In this document: positions 54,588-63,706 of the stretch, piece by piece
How the letters are laid out: each line of letters starts with the position of its first letter
Numbering within the stretch: the stretch's first letter is position 1
From: Flavobacterium panici
GTDB lineage: Bacteria > Bacteroidota > Bacteroidia > Flavobacteriales > Flavobacteriaceae
Direction of reading: 5' to 3'
Length of the DNA: 64,000 nt
Assembly: GCF_903819335.1 (NCBI RefSeq)
Contig: NZ_CAIJDE010000017.1
Location: 337,397-401,396, forward strand
Program-made: the position numbers and the translations under genes
The notes under the pieces: generated by a model
Database searches by the model: none
What the model was told of the DNA's origin: nothing
What the model saw: only the letters and a program-made list of their open reading frames with translations

Positions 54588-56459
54588 TTACCTTCCCATA
54601 TAAATCAAAAGCACGGAAATATCACTTGGTGATACGCCGCTGATTCTTGATGCCTGAGAAATTGTAACTGGTCGAATTTTGCTTAATTTCTGTTTCGCTT
54701 CAATCGACATTGATTTGATTTTATTGTAATCGAAATTCTCCGGAATTTTCACTTCTTCTAAACGAGTAAGTTTATCGGCGTTGTTTCTTTCCTTTTCGAT
54801 ATACCCGGAATATTTAACCTGGATTTCTGCTTGTTCTAAAATTTCTTTGTCCAAATCATTTTCTTCAACATATGCTTTTACTTTTTCAAATTTCAGCATA
54901 TCCTCTAAATCAATTTGCGGACGTGAGAATACTTTAAACATTTTATCACCTTGCGTAATTAGAGCCGTTTCTTTTGCTTCTAAAATTGGATTTGTTTCAG
55001 CAACCGAAACACTTGTTTCTTTGAAGAATGCAACCATCTTTTCAGACTCATTTAATTTCTTTTCCATTCTTCGCAAACGAGCTTCAGAAGCAAGACCAAT
55101 TTCATGTGACATTGGTGTCAATCTAAAGTCGGCATTATCTTGTCGCAACAATGTTCTATATTCTGCTCTTGACGTAAACATACGATAAGGTTCTTCTGTT
55201 CCTTTCGTAATTAAGTCGTCGATCAAAACTCCAATATATGCTTCGTCACGTTTTAAAATTAATGGCGCTTTTTCATGCACTTTTAAATGCGCATTTATTC
55301 CGGCCATCAAACCTTGCGAAGCTGCTTCTTCATATCCTGTCGTTCCATTAATTTGTCCGGCAAAATATAATCCTTCAACTAACTTAGTTTCCAAAGTATG
55401 TTTCAATTGTGTTGGCGGGAAATAATCATATTCGATTGCATAACCCGGACGGAAGAATTTCACTTTCTCAAAACCGGCAACAGAACTCAAAGCTTTAAAT
55501 TGAATATCCTCCGGAAGCGAAGTTGAAAATCCGTTTACATAAACTTCACAAGTATTCCATCCTTCTGGTTCAACAAAAAGTTGGTGGCGTTCTTTATCTG
55601 CAAAACGATTAATCTTATCTTCGATTGAAGGGCAATATCTTGGACCAAGACTTTTAATTCTTCCGTTGAACATTGGCGAACGATCAAAACCTTCTCTCAA
55701 AATATCATGAACTTCAAGCGAAGTGTATGTCATGTGACAAGATCTTTGATGCGTTAACGGAACGGTTAAATCCGAATAAGAAAACTTATCCGGAACTGCA
55801 TCTCCTTTTTCTTCGTTCATTTTAGAATAATCTAAAGAACGTCCATCAACTCGTGGCGGCGTTCCTGTTTTCATTCTTCCAGCTTCAAATCCTGCTTTGA
55901 TCAAATCTTCGGTAATTCCGGTTGCGGCACTTTCGCCTGCTCTTCCTCCACCAAATTGTTTTTCTCCAATATGAATTAATCCGTTCAAAAAAGTTCCGTT
56001 TGTCAACACAACCGATTTGGAACGAATCTCAACTCCAAGCGAAGTTCTAATTCCTTTTATCTTTCCGTTTTCGATAATCAGACCTTTTACCATTTCCTGG
56101 TAAAAATCTAAATTTGGAGTTCCCTCCAACATCATTCTCCATTCTTCTGCAAAACGCATTCGATCACTTTGAACTCTCGGGGACCACATTGCTGGTCCTT
56201 TTGATTTGTTCAACATCTTAAACTGAATTGCAGTTCGATCTGAAACAATTCCGGAGTAACCTCCAAGTGCATCGATCTCACGAACAATTTGTCCTTTTGC
56301 AATTCCCCCCATTGCAGGATTGCAAGACATCTGGGCTATGTTCTGCAAACTCATTGTAACCAACAAAGTTTTGGATCCTAAATTTGCGGCCGCTGCCGCG
56401 GCTTCAGATCCTGCATGTCCAGCACCAACTACAATAACATCGTATTCTTCTAAAAACAT
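54588..56459 (-). CDS. mnmG: tRNA uridine-5-carboxymethylaminomethyl modification enzyme MnmG
   Basis: 623-aa FAD protein (GidA). With MnmE it installs the aminomethyl/carboxymethylaminomethyl group on U34 of several tRNAs. The FAD Rossmann motif VGAGHAGSEAA is at residues 11-21. The family signatures 'NPAMGGIAKGQIVREIDALG' and 'GYEEAASQGLMAGINAHL' are present, as is the C-terminal helical domain that contacts MnmE and tRNA. Length is typical. In many bacteria mnmG lies near the replication origin, which agrees with the parS-like sites on both sides here. The MnmE gene is not in the window. Confidence 0.97.
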   Translation of the reverse strand: MFLEEYDVIVVGAGHAGSEAAAAAANLGSKTLLVTMSLQNIAQMSCNPAMGGIAKGQIVREIDALGGYSGIVSDRTAIQFKMLNKSKGPAMWSPRVQSDRMRFAEEWRMMLEGTPNLDFYQEMVKGLIIENGKIKGIRTSLGVEIRSKSVVLTNGTFLNGLIHIGEKQFGGGRAGESAATGITEDLIKAGFEAGRMKTGTPPRVDGRSLDYSKMNEEKGDAVPDKFSYSDLTVPLTHQRSCHMTYTSLEVHDILREGFDRSPMFNGRIKSLGPRYCPSIEDKINRFADKERHQLFVEPEGWNTCEVYVNGFSTSLPEDIQFKALSSVAGFEKVKFFRPGYAIEYDYFPPTQLKHTLETKLVEGLYFAGQINGTTGYEEAASQGLMAGINAHLKVHEKAPLILKRDEAYIGVLIDDLITKGTEEPYRMFTSRAEYRTLLRQDNADFRLTPMSHEIGLASEARLRRMEKKLNESEKMVAFFKETSVSVAETNPILEAKETALITQGDKMFKVFSRPQIDLEDMLKFEKVKAYVEENDLDKEILEQAEIQVKYSGYIEKERNNADKLTRLEEVKIPENFDYNKIKSMSIEAKQKLSKIRPVTISQASRISGVSPSDISVLLIYMGR

Positions 56460-56521
56460 TTTGTTTTATTATTCTCTGCAAACCGTTTAAGGTGGTTCTC
56501 AGAATTAACTTTATTTTCTTT

Positions 56522-56985
56522 TGTTCCACGTGGAACTGTGCTAAAGCACAAATAACACTTTCAAAAATTCCAAATTCCAACTTCGTTGCGTTCCACGTGG
56601 AACGTTTGTTTTGAATCAGAAATAACCAAATCTAAAAAACACAAGCTTCTTGATTTCTTGTTCCACGTGAAACATTATAAATCACGAGTCCAAAAAAACA
56701 GATTCGTGTTCCACGTGAAACACTTTGTAGATTTTAAAAACCTAAAATCCTTATTTAAACTCGATACGGTTAAAAAAAACGAAACGCTTTCACCAGTGTT
56801 TCACGTGGAACGTTTATTATAAATTCAATCAAAAAACAGAAATGTTTCACGTGGAACGTTATGTATAAATATTAAAATCTCCTTTGAAACCGAAACAAGA
56901 TTTAATATGTTTCACGTGGAACAGTTGGAATTTAAAATTTTAAAACTTTGGAATTTATTTCCTTGTTACTGTTCCACGTGAAACA
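56522..56985. promoter_or_regulatory. cluster of eight parS-like sites between mnmG and ybeY
   Basis: Eight 16-bp palindromes start at 56522, 56589, 56659, 56707, 56797, 56843, 56908 and 56970. All have the core TTYCACGTGRAA with Y = C or T; examples are TGTTCCACGTGGAACT, TGTTCCACGTGAAACA and TGTTTCACGTGGAACA. Spacing is 46-90 bp. The last site lies inside ybeY and encodes its C-terminal FHVEQ. Such sites load ParB for chromosome segregation. The region 56,460-56,965 otherwise holds only AT-rich sequence. Confidence 0.9.
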
Positions 56986-57385
56986 TCGCGATCTTTTCGT
57001 CTTCTTTAGAACGCATAAGTTCTACATCAGCATCACTTTTGTCTTTATAACCACAGTAGTGTAATATACCGTGAGCCAATACGCGTTTCAATTCTTCATC
57101 GAAAGAAACATTAAAATCTTTCGCATTGTCTTCTACTCTTTCAACAGAAATAAAAATATCTCCGTTTAGTTCGTTACCAACTGTATAATCAAAACTGATA
57201 ATATCAGTTAATGTGTCGTGGTTTAAATATTCTACATTTATTTTATGCAGGTATTCATCATCACAAAAAATATAATTTATTTCTCCCTCGTTCTTCTTTT
57301 CAGAAACAATAACTGCGCTTAACCAATCTGTAAAAGCTTGTTCGTTATCTAAAGAAAATTCGGTTTCGTAATTAAAGTTTATCAT
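56966..57385 (-). CDS. ybeY: YbeY, rRNA maturation/endoribonuclease protein
   Basis: 139-aa metal-dependent protein for 16S rRNA 3'-end maturation and ribosome quality control. The UPF0054 signature is HGILHYCGYKD (about 105-115). The first two His ligands are present. The position of the usual third His (HGxLHLxGYDH) is occupied by K-D, so Asp may be the third ligand, as I recall for other flavobacterial members. The N-terminal fold has 'FCDDEYLHKINVEYLNHDTLTDIISFDY'-type strands around residues 40-68 (in two segments). It overlaps the DUF4175 gene by 4 nt (ATGA), so it is coupled to it. Its last codons lie within a parS-like site. Confidence 0.93.
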   Translation of the reverse strand: MINFNYETEFSLDNEQAFTDWLSAVIVSEKKNEGEINYIFCDDEYLHKINVEYLNHDTLTDIISFDYTVGNELNGDIFISVERVEDNAKDFNVSFDEELKRVLAHGILHYCGYKDKSDADVELMRSKEDEKIAMFHVEQ

Positions 57386-60300
57386 TTTGTATTAAAATAT
57401 TCTTGAACCTTTTGATTAAAATTCGAGCGCAAAGGTAGCGATTGTCTATTTAAAATTTCTACACTATTTAAATAATCAGTTAATGAGCTTGGCAACGCAT
57501 TTGAACGATTAGAAAATTCAGCCTTGTTTGTTTCAGATTGACGCTTCGTATCCTGACCTTGTTGCTGAACTGCGTTGTTTAATTTTAATAACTCTTGCTG
57601 AATATTTAAAATTCTTTGCAGGTTCTCATTCTTAAATCCTTTATTTAAAATCTGTTTTTCTGATGCTTTCATTTGTTCGATTGCAGATCTACCTTGCATG
57701 TCTAATCCTTTTTTGGCTAACTCTTTTTGTAAAGCTTCACGAAGTTTAACCTGCTCTTTGTAAATCTCCATTATCTTTTCAGCGTCACCTTCTCCATCTT
57801 CACCATCATTTCCTTCGTTACCTTTTCCTCCTTCTTTTCCTCCTTGTCCATTTTTACCCTGACCATTTTTACCGTCTTTGCCTTGTCCATCTTTTCCTTG
57901 TCCGCTTTCTTTACCCTGTCCTTGGCCTTGTTTTCCTTCTCCACTTTTTCCTTGCTGACCACTTCCCGGTTTATCTCCCGGCTTCATTCCTTCTTTCATT
58001 TTATCAGCCAAGCCTTTTTGTTTTTGAATAATATCTGGTAATTGCATTCCTTGTCCGTCTCCAGGTTTTGGTTTACCCGTTCCCGGTTTAGACATTTGCA
58101 TCTGCATATTATTTAAAAGATCACTTAAAAAATCGGCTAATTTGTTTGCAGATGAAACAGCATATTGTTGATGCGAAACTCCTTTTGGGATTTGAACATC
58201 GGTTAAAACTTCAATCGCTTTGTCCATATTATATTGTACGTTACCAATTTCCTTCGTAACATCTTCTGCTATTTTTGGATTTCTAAGAGACATTGCAAAC
58301 AAACTGTCATCGACATGACGGAACTGTTGTTTTAAATTCTGCTGAATTTTTATGTTCTTCGTATATGCAGAAGAACCTAATTTCATCGATTTAAATTGTT
58401 TCATTACATCTTCCTGAGATAATGAAAATGCTAAAAGGTTATCCAGAATTTGACGAAGCATGGCAACATCTTCTTCTAATTGATCTTGTTCTCCACCTTC
58501 CATACTTGAACTCATTTGCTCTGCCATTGACTTCATTTTCTTCGAAGCACTTTTTTGTTTTGGCTTAGCCGAAGAAGTATTCTTTTTATTTAATTCTTCT
58601 GATGCTTTGTTCAAATCATTCTCTACATCTTTTTCTTTTGAAGCATCTTTCGGAATATCCAAAGGAGATTTTAAACTATTGTTTTCATCTTTTAAATCTT
58701 TAAGGTCTTCTTGAATTTTATCAAATGATTTATTGATATCGTCTTGTTTTTCTTTTGTATTTTCAGCATCTTTATTAGAAAGCTGTTCTTGTTTTTCTGC
58801 TAACTTATTTAACTTCTCTGCAACCTGCTCTGCTTTCTTTTCAACATAAAAACGCTTCGTTAATTCAACTAATTGTTCTAAATTACGAGATTGATTTTTG
58901 CTGATTTGTTTGAACTTTTCCATTTTATCAAACAACTCTTCGCTGTTTAATTTGTCGTTTAGGTTCTTTAACTCATCCATCAATTTCTGATTTTTCTCTA
59001 AATCTTTCTCGGCATTATCTAAACGCTTTTGTAAATCTTCGGCAGTTTTATCTTTCTTGTCTGTATTATATTTATCTAAATTCTTGTTCATTTTTTCAGC
59101 AAACTGCTTCATCATTTCATCTTGTTGCTTTTGACGTTTGATAAAATCATTTACTTTTTGCTGATCTTTAAACTCTAAATTATCTTTTTCTTTTCCTGTA
59201 TTTTTAAGTTTATCCATTTCAGAAAATTGCTTTTCCTGATTCTTTAATGATTTAGATAAACTATTAATATTGGCATTTTGCTGCTGCAATTCTGCATCTT
59301 GAATTTCATCTGTAGTAGAAACACGATCTGAAAATGTAGAAGATTTTGTGCTCTTAAATCCGTGCAATGCATCGTTATCAAAAACCTCAAAATAGTATTC
59401 ATACGATACTCCTTCTTCAACTGCAAGATTACTTGGAAAGTTAAAAACGAACTGATCGAACACTCCTTGCTTTACAGGAATGGTTCCGCGTTTAGCAGCT
59501 TGTGGTTTTCCATGTTCGTAATAAACAACCTGTAATTTTGATAAACCATAGTCATCTCCCAATCTTCCTAAAACATAATTCTTATCTAATTTTAAACTAT
59601 CCGGAGCTGGCGAAACAGTAATTGTTGGATGCTGATCTTTGATAACTGACAGCTGATAGTCTAATTTCTCGTAGTTTTTAACCTTATTATTGGAAGTAAG
59701 AATTTGATATTCTGTATTTTGATTAATATTTTTAGCTAATTTAAACTCGTTTTCGGCCTTATTAAACTTCAAAACTGAGTTTTCATCTTTCCAAACTACC
59801 TCTTGAGTTGACTGCGTTTTCATTTTCCAGGTTACAATTGTTCCTTCTGGTACGATTGCATTTCCTGTTCCCTGAATCGTTTCTGATTTCTTTTTTAGGT
59901 AAGATGGAAAATTCAAAACCATTTCGAAGTTGGCAATTGATGGAACTGTAATAACTTTTAATTCATATTCATTTGATGAAACTGAATTTCCTTCAAATGA
60001 AAATTGAACATCTGATGTTGGTTTTTCAATCTTAAATTCAAACTTTCCGGTTTGAGAAGATTCCATAAAATAGCTTTCGTTACCTATATGAATCATCACA
60101 TTTTCCGGAACAACGTTTCCTTCTGTTTCTACTTTTACAATAAAATCTTTGTTTTGTTCTGTTTGAAGTTTATCATTTAAAACCACAAATTTAAAAGGTG
60201 CCGGCGGTAAAAATGCAGAATTAAAATGTACTACTCTATTAAAACTTTGAGAAATAATATTGCTATTTCCCGAAACAAAAAACACTGCAAATAACAAAAC

Positions 60301-60786
60301 CGGAATTAAAGCTAATGGCAAATATTTTTTATTTGATTTATAATTGATGGCATTTCCAAACGGAATTGGCTGTAATGAATTTGCTTTTTGTTCGATCGAA
60401 GCCAACATTAATTCTGAACTTTCAGCAGAATTCTCGTTTGAAGAAAGCTGTAAAAAGTTTGTTAGTTTATCACTTACTTCTGTAAAATGATTTCCAATAA
60501 TAGCCGAAGCCTGATTATAATCGATTCCTTTTTGAAGTTTGAACAACTTAAAAATTGGAAATAAGATAAAACGAAACAACAGAAAAACTTCTACTGCGAT
60601 AAATATCCAGAATAAAAGTGTTCTTCCTAATGGTTTAAGCCAAAGAAAATACTCTATAAAAAGTGTAAATAAGAAATACAAAAGTCCAAAACCAATAAAA
60701 AGAAGTGCTCCTTTTATCAATTCATTCATGTAATATTTCTTTATAAATCCTTCTAACTTCTGATATATTGCAGATGATGTTTTCAA
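57382..60786 (-). CDS. DUF4175-type large membrane protein
   Basis: 1134 aa. Two N-terminal membrane helices (about 24-45 and 57-78) and a third (about 156-172) precede a beta-rich extracytoplasmic region (about 180-490). A long coiled coil follows (about 500-760), then a helical region, and then a Gly/Lys/Gln-rich low-complexity stretch (about 930-1010, 'GKDGQGKDGKNGQGKNGQGG'). The C-terminal helices end SLPLRSNFNQKVQEYFNTK. This layout matches DUF4175 proteins of Bacteroidota, whose function is unknown. The apparent start is a TTG (60784-60786); no in-frame ATG lies before MNELIKG at residue 20. It is translationally coupled to ybeY downstream and divergent from gltX. Confidence 0.87.
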   Translation of the reverse strand: MKTSSAIYQKLEGFIKKYYMNELIKGALLFIGFGLLYFLFTLFIEYFLWLKPLGRTLLFWIFIAVEVFLLFRFILFPIFKLFKLQKGIDYNQASAIIGNHFTEVSDKLTNFLQLSSNENSAESSELMLASIEQKANSLQPIPFGNAINYKSNKKYLPLALIPVLLFAVFFVSGNSNIISQSFNRVVHFNSAFLPPAPFKFVVLNDKLQTEQNKDFIVKVETEGNVVPENVMIHIGNESYFMESSQTGKFEFKIEKPTSDVQFSFEGNSVSSNEYELKVITVPSIANFEMVLNFPSYLKKKSETIQGTGNAIVPEGTIVTWKMKTQSTQEVVWKDENSVLKFNKAENEFKLAKNINQNTEYQILTSNNKVKNYEKLDYQLSVIKDQHPTITVSPAPDSLKLDKNYVLGRLGDDYGLSKLQVVYYEHGKPQAAKRGTIPVKQGVFDQFVFNFPSNLAVEEGVSYEYYFEVFDNDALHGFKSTKSSTFSDRVSTTDEIQDAELQQQNANINSLSKSLKNQEKQFSEMDKLKNTGKEKDNLEFKDQQKVNDFIKRQKQQDEMMKQFAEKMNKNLDKYNTDKKDKTAEDLQKRLDNAEKDLEKNQKLMDELKNLNDKLNSEELFDKMEKFKQISKNQSRNLEQLVELTKRFYVEKKAEQVAEKLNKLAEKQEQLSNKDAENTKEKQDDINKSFDKIQEDLKDLKDENNSLKSPLDIPKDASKEKDVENDLNKASEELNKKNTSSAKPKQKSASKKMKSMAEQMSSSMEGGEQDQLEEDVAMLRQILDNLLAFSLSQEDVMKQFKSMKLGSSAYTKNIKIQQNLKQQFRHVDDSLFAMSLRNPKIAEDVTKEIGNVQYNMDKAIEVLTDVQIPKGVSHQQYAVSSANKLADFLSDLLNNMQMQMSKPGTGKPKPGDGQGMQLPDIIQKQKGLADKMKEGMKPGDKPGSGQQGKSGEGKQGQGQGKESGQGKDGQGKDGKNGQGKNGQGGKEGGKGNEGNDGEDGEGDAEKIMEIYKEQVKLREALQKELAKKGLDMQGRSAIEQMKASEKQILNKGFKNENLQRILNIQQELLKLNNAVQQQGQDTKRQSETNKAEFSNRSNALPSSLTDYLNSVEILNRQSLPLRSNFNQKVQEYFNTK

Positions 60787-60851
60787 AATAAAATATCTTT
60801 TAATTATAACCCATAAAAGTAGTAATTATAAAGATTCAAATTCCAAAAAAT

Positions 60852-60896
60852 AAATTCCAAATTCCAACCTGAAATACACATTAGAATTTGGAATTT
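60852..60896. repeat. AATTCCAAATTC inverted repeat in the gltX upstream region
   Basis: AAATTCCAAATTC (60852-60864) and GAATTTGGAATTT (60884-60896) are perfect 13-bp inverted arms. Similar words occur at about 56565-56582 and 56925-56960, so this is an interspersed extragenic repeat family. Confidence 0.75.
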
Positions 60897-60903
60897 TAAA
60901 AAA

Positions 60904-60931
60904 TTGGGATTTATCTAAAGTTGTATCTTTG
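60904..60931 (+). promoter_or_regulatory. predicted promoter of gltX
   Basis: TTG (60904-60906), 17 nt, TATCTTTG (60924-60931) match the flavobacterial consensus. It places the transcript start after the TTG at 60929, which favours the ATG at 60950 as the gltX start. Confidence 0.75.
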
Positions 60932-60949
60932 CAGCAAAATTATAAACAA

Positions 60950-62455
60950 ATGTCAAAGCAAGTTCGAGTGCGTTTTGCACCAAGTCCGACTGGACCATTA
61001 CATATTGGCGGAGTTCGTACTGCCCTATTTAATTATTTATTTGCAAAAAAACATAACGGTGTTTTTTATCTGAGAATTGAAGATACAGATCAGACTCGTT
61101 TTGTTCCTGGTGCCGAAGCTTATATTATGGAAGCGCTGGAATGGTTAGGAATTTCTCCTGAAGAAACGGTTGGAAAAAATGAAAAATTTGGTCCGTACAG
61201 ACAAAGTGATCGTAAAGAAATATACCAAAAATATGCAGATCAACTGATCAATTCGGGCTGGGCTTATTACGCTTTTGATACTCCTGAAGCTCTTGATGCA
61301 CATAGAAAACAACACGAAGCTGAAGGAAAAACTTTTATATACAATCATCACAACCGTGAAAAATTAGATACTTCGTTAGTAATTTCTGCTGAAGAAACTG
61401 CTAAAAGAATTGCAAATGGAGAGCATTATGTGATTCGTTTTAAAACTCCGGTTAACGAAACTTTACATTTAAAAGATATCATTCGTGGAGATGTTAAGTT
61501 TGAAACGAATCTTCTTGACGATAAAGTTTTGTTTAAAAGTGACGGAATACCAACCTACCATTTAGCGAATATTGTTGATGATCATTTAATGGAAACTTCA
61601 CATGTAATTCGTGGTGAAGAATGGTTGCCATCGATGCCACTTCACGTTTTATTATACAGAGCTTTTGGTTGGGATGCTCCAGAGTTTGCACATTTACCTT
61701 TGATTTTAAAACCGGTTGGAAACGGAAAATTATCTAAAAGAGATGGTGATAAATTAGGATTTCCTGTGTTTCCACTAGAATGGAAAACCGAAGAAGGGAT
61801 TTCATCTGGTTACAGAGAGAAAGGATTTTTCCCAGAAGCAGTTGTAAACTTCCTTGCTTTGTTAGGTTGGAATGATGGAACAGAGAAAGAATTATATTCT
61901 TTAGAAGAATTAGTAGAAGCTTTTGACTTAAACCGAGTGCATAAAGCGGGAGCAAAATTTGATCCTGAGAAAAACAAATGGTTCAATCACCAATATTTAA
62001 TCAAACAAAATGATGCCGATTTAGCGAAGAGCTTCTCTCCTATTTTGGTTGAAAAAGGCTTCTCGACTCCCCTCGAAGTGACAACTCGTATAGTTTCACT
62101 TATTAAAGAAAGAGCACATTTTGTTTCTGAATTTTGGGATTTAACTGATTTCTTTTTCCAGGCTCCAACATCTTATGATGAAAAAGCAAGTAAAAACTGG
62201 AAGGAAGAAACTCCGGCTTTGATGCAGGAATTGATTTCAACACTAGAATATATTGATGGTTTTGATTCAGCAAATATCGAAGCAATCGTAAAAGACTGGT
62301 TGACGAAAAATGAAATTGGAATGGGTAAAGTTATGCAGCCTTTCCGTTTAAGTTTAGTTGGAGCTCTTAAAGGTCCTCACCTATTTGACATTGTTGAAAT
62401 CATTGGAAAAGAAGAAACTATTGCCAGAATTCAGAAAGCGATAGCAACTTTATAA
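60950..62455 (+). CDS. gltX: glutamyl-tRNA synthetase
   Basis: 501 aa from the ATG at 60950; a TTG seven codons earlier overlaps the promoter and is rejected. Class I synthetase charging tRNA-Glu. The HIGH motif lies in 'FAPSPTGPLHIGGVRTALF' (about 9-27) and the KLSKR loop at residues 260-264 ('GNGKLSKRDGDK'). The catalytic domain, stem-contact fold ('LRIEDTDQTRFVPGAE') and C-terminal anticodon-binding helices are all present. Length is normal for a bacterial GluRS. It is followed by an AT-rich palindromic element and a terminator. Confidence 0.97.
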   Translation: MSKQVRVRFAPSPTGPLHIGGVRTALFNYLFAKKHNGVFYLRIEDTDQTRFVPGAEAYIMEALEWLGISPEETVGKNEKFGPYRQSDRKEIYQKYADQLINSGWAYYAFDTPEALDAHRKQHEAEGKTFIYNHHNREKLDTSLVISAEETAKRIANGEHYVIRFKTPVNETLHLKDIIRGDVKFETNLLDDKVLFKSDGIPTYHLANIVDDHLMETSHVIRGEEWLPSMPLHVLLYRAFGWDAPEFAHLPLILKPVGNGKLSKRDGDKLGFPVFPLEWKTEEGISSGYREKGFFPEAVVNFLALLGWNDGTEKELYSLEELVEAFDLNRVHKAGAKFDPEKNKWFNHQYLIKQNDADLAKSFSPILVEKGFSTPLEVTTRIVSLIKERAHFVSEFWDLTDFFFQAPTSYDEKASKNWKEETPALMQELISTLEYIDGFDSANIEAIVKDWLTKNEIGMGKVMQPFRLSLVGALKGPHLFDIVEIIGKEETIARIQKAIATL

Positions 62456-62458
62456 AAA

Positions 62459-62580
62459 TTTTACCATTAAGATATTAAGTTTATAAAGCTTACTAAATGG
62501 TAAAATTATAAATATTTAAGTTCATAAAGCTTAGCTTAATTAACTTGACAAAGCTTGACTTAATTTACTTAATGGTAAAA
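62459..62580. repeat. palindromic extragenic element after gltX
   Basis: TTTTACCATTAAG (62459-62471) and CTTAATGGTAAAA (62568-62580) are perfect 13-bp inverted ends. Inside, AAGCTT occurs three times, and TAAATGGTAAAA repeats the end motif. No gene is seen in 62456-62698. Confidence 0.75.
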
Positions 62581-62586
62581 AACTTT

Positions 62587-62628
62587 AAACGCTAAGAAAC
62601 ATCTAACAAATGTTCTTAGCGTTTTTTT
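62587..62628 (+). terminator. gltX-side intrinsic terminator
   Basis: AAACGCTAAGAA (62587-62598) pairs with TTCTTAGCGTTT (62613-62624) and a T-run follows. Confidence 0.88.
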
Positions 62629-62698
62629 AATGTTTAAAAAATTTAATTTAGAAGAATTTTCGTAATTTACCAAGATCAAAAATATAAAATATATCACC

Positions 62699-63682
62699 AT
62701 GAGTACAGCATTTATTATCTTATCAGTACTAGCATTCTTTATTTTCATGTCTTCTTTCTTTACAGTAAAACAGCAAAGTTCTGTAATTATTGAAAGATTT
62801 GGAAAATTTCATAGTGTTAGAAATTCAGGATTACAGTTAAAAATTCCATTGGTTGACAGATTGGCCGGACGTGTAAATCTTAAAATTCAACAGCTTGATG
62901 TTATCATTGAAACCAAAACAAGAGACAACGTTTTTATCAAAATGAAAGTTTCTGTTCAGTTTAAAGTTATTCAGGATAAAGTATATGATGCATTTTATAA
63001 ACTAGAATATCCACACGATCAGATTACTGCTTATGTATTTGACGTAGTTCGTGCCGAGGTTCCGAAACTAAAATTGGATGATGTTTTTGAAAGAAAAGAC
63101 GATATCGCAATTGCAGTAAAAAGAGAATTGAACGAAGCGATGACAACTTACGGATACGATATCATCAATACTTTGGTTACAGATATTGACCCGGACATTC
63201 AGGTTAAAAATGCAATGAACAGAATCAACGCTGCTGACAGAGAAAAAACGGCTGCAGAATTTGAAGCTGAAAGTTCAAGAATTAGAATTGTTGCAAAAGC
63301 AAAAGCCGAAGCTGAAAGTAAACGTTTACAAGGTCAAGGTATTGCAGATCAACGTCGTGAAATTGCAAGAGGTCTTGTAGAAAGTGTTGAAGTTTTAAAT
63401 AATGTTGGTATTAATTCTCAAGAAGCTTCTGCCCTAATTGTCGTTACACAGCATTACGATACTTTACAAGCAATTGGAGCTGATGCAAATTCAAATTTAA
63501 TTTTGTTACCTAATTCTCCACAAGCCGGAAGTGATATGTTGAATAATATGGTTGCTTCATTTTCAGCATCAAACCAGGTTGGTGAAATGATGAAAAAACA
63601 CAATAAAAAAGTGGAGAAACCAAAACCAATTCAACCACAATCTGGCTATGAAGATGACATTCAACCAGAAGTTCAATCATAA
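62699..63682 (+). CDS. SPFH/band-7 domain membrane protein
   Basis: 327 aa. One N-terminal membrane helix (about 3-21) is followed by an SPFH/band-7 (stomatin/prohibitin-like) domain, about 22-190 ('VKQQSSVIIERFGKFHSV', 'GLQLKIPLVDRL', 'DNVFIKMKVSVQFKV'). A Glu/Ala/Lys coiled coil follows (about 185-225, 'KAKAEAESKRLQGQG'), and the C-terminus is polar. It resembles the QmcA/paraslipin group, which form membrane-bound oligomeric rings and often influence protease or lipid microdomain organisation. No NfeD partner gene is visible next to it. An IS element begins 24 nt after the stop. Confidence 0.92.
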   Translation: MSTAFIILSVLAFFIFMSSFFTVKQQSSVIIERFGKFHSVRNSGLQLKIPLVDRLAGRVNLKIQQLDVIIETKTRDNVFIKMKVSVQFKVIQDKVYDAFYKLEYPHDQITAYVFDVVRAEVPKLKLDDVFERKDDIAIAVKRELNEAMTTYGYDIINTLVTDIDPDIQVKNAMNRINAADREKTAAEFEAESSRIRIVAKAKAEAESKRLQGQGIADQRREIARGLVESVEVLNNVGINSQEASALIVVTQHYDTLQAIGADANSNLILLPNSPQAGSDMLNNMVASFSASNQVGEMMKKHNKKVEKPKPIQPQSGYEDDIQPEVQS

Positions 63683-63706
63683 TTAGAAAATAAAAAAGAG
63701 GCTTAA

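Noticed and set aside
56586..56822. 78-codon plus-strand frame with repeated FHVKH words
   Set aside because: The words are simply translations of parS-like palindromes; no gene family is indicated.
54360..57000. A replication origin (oriC) in the parS region
   Set aside because: No dnaA gene, no cluster of DnaA boxes and no defined unwinding element was seen; only nearness to the origin can be suggested.
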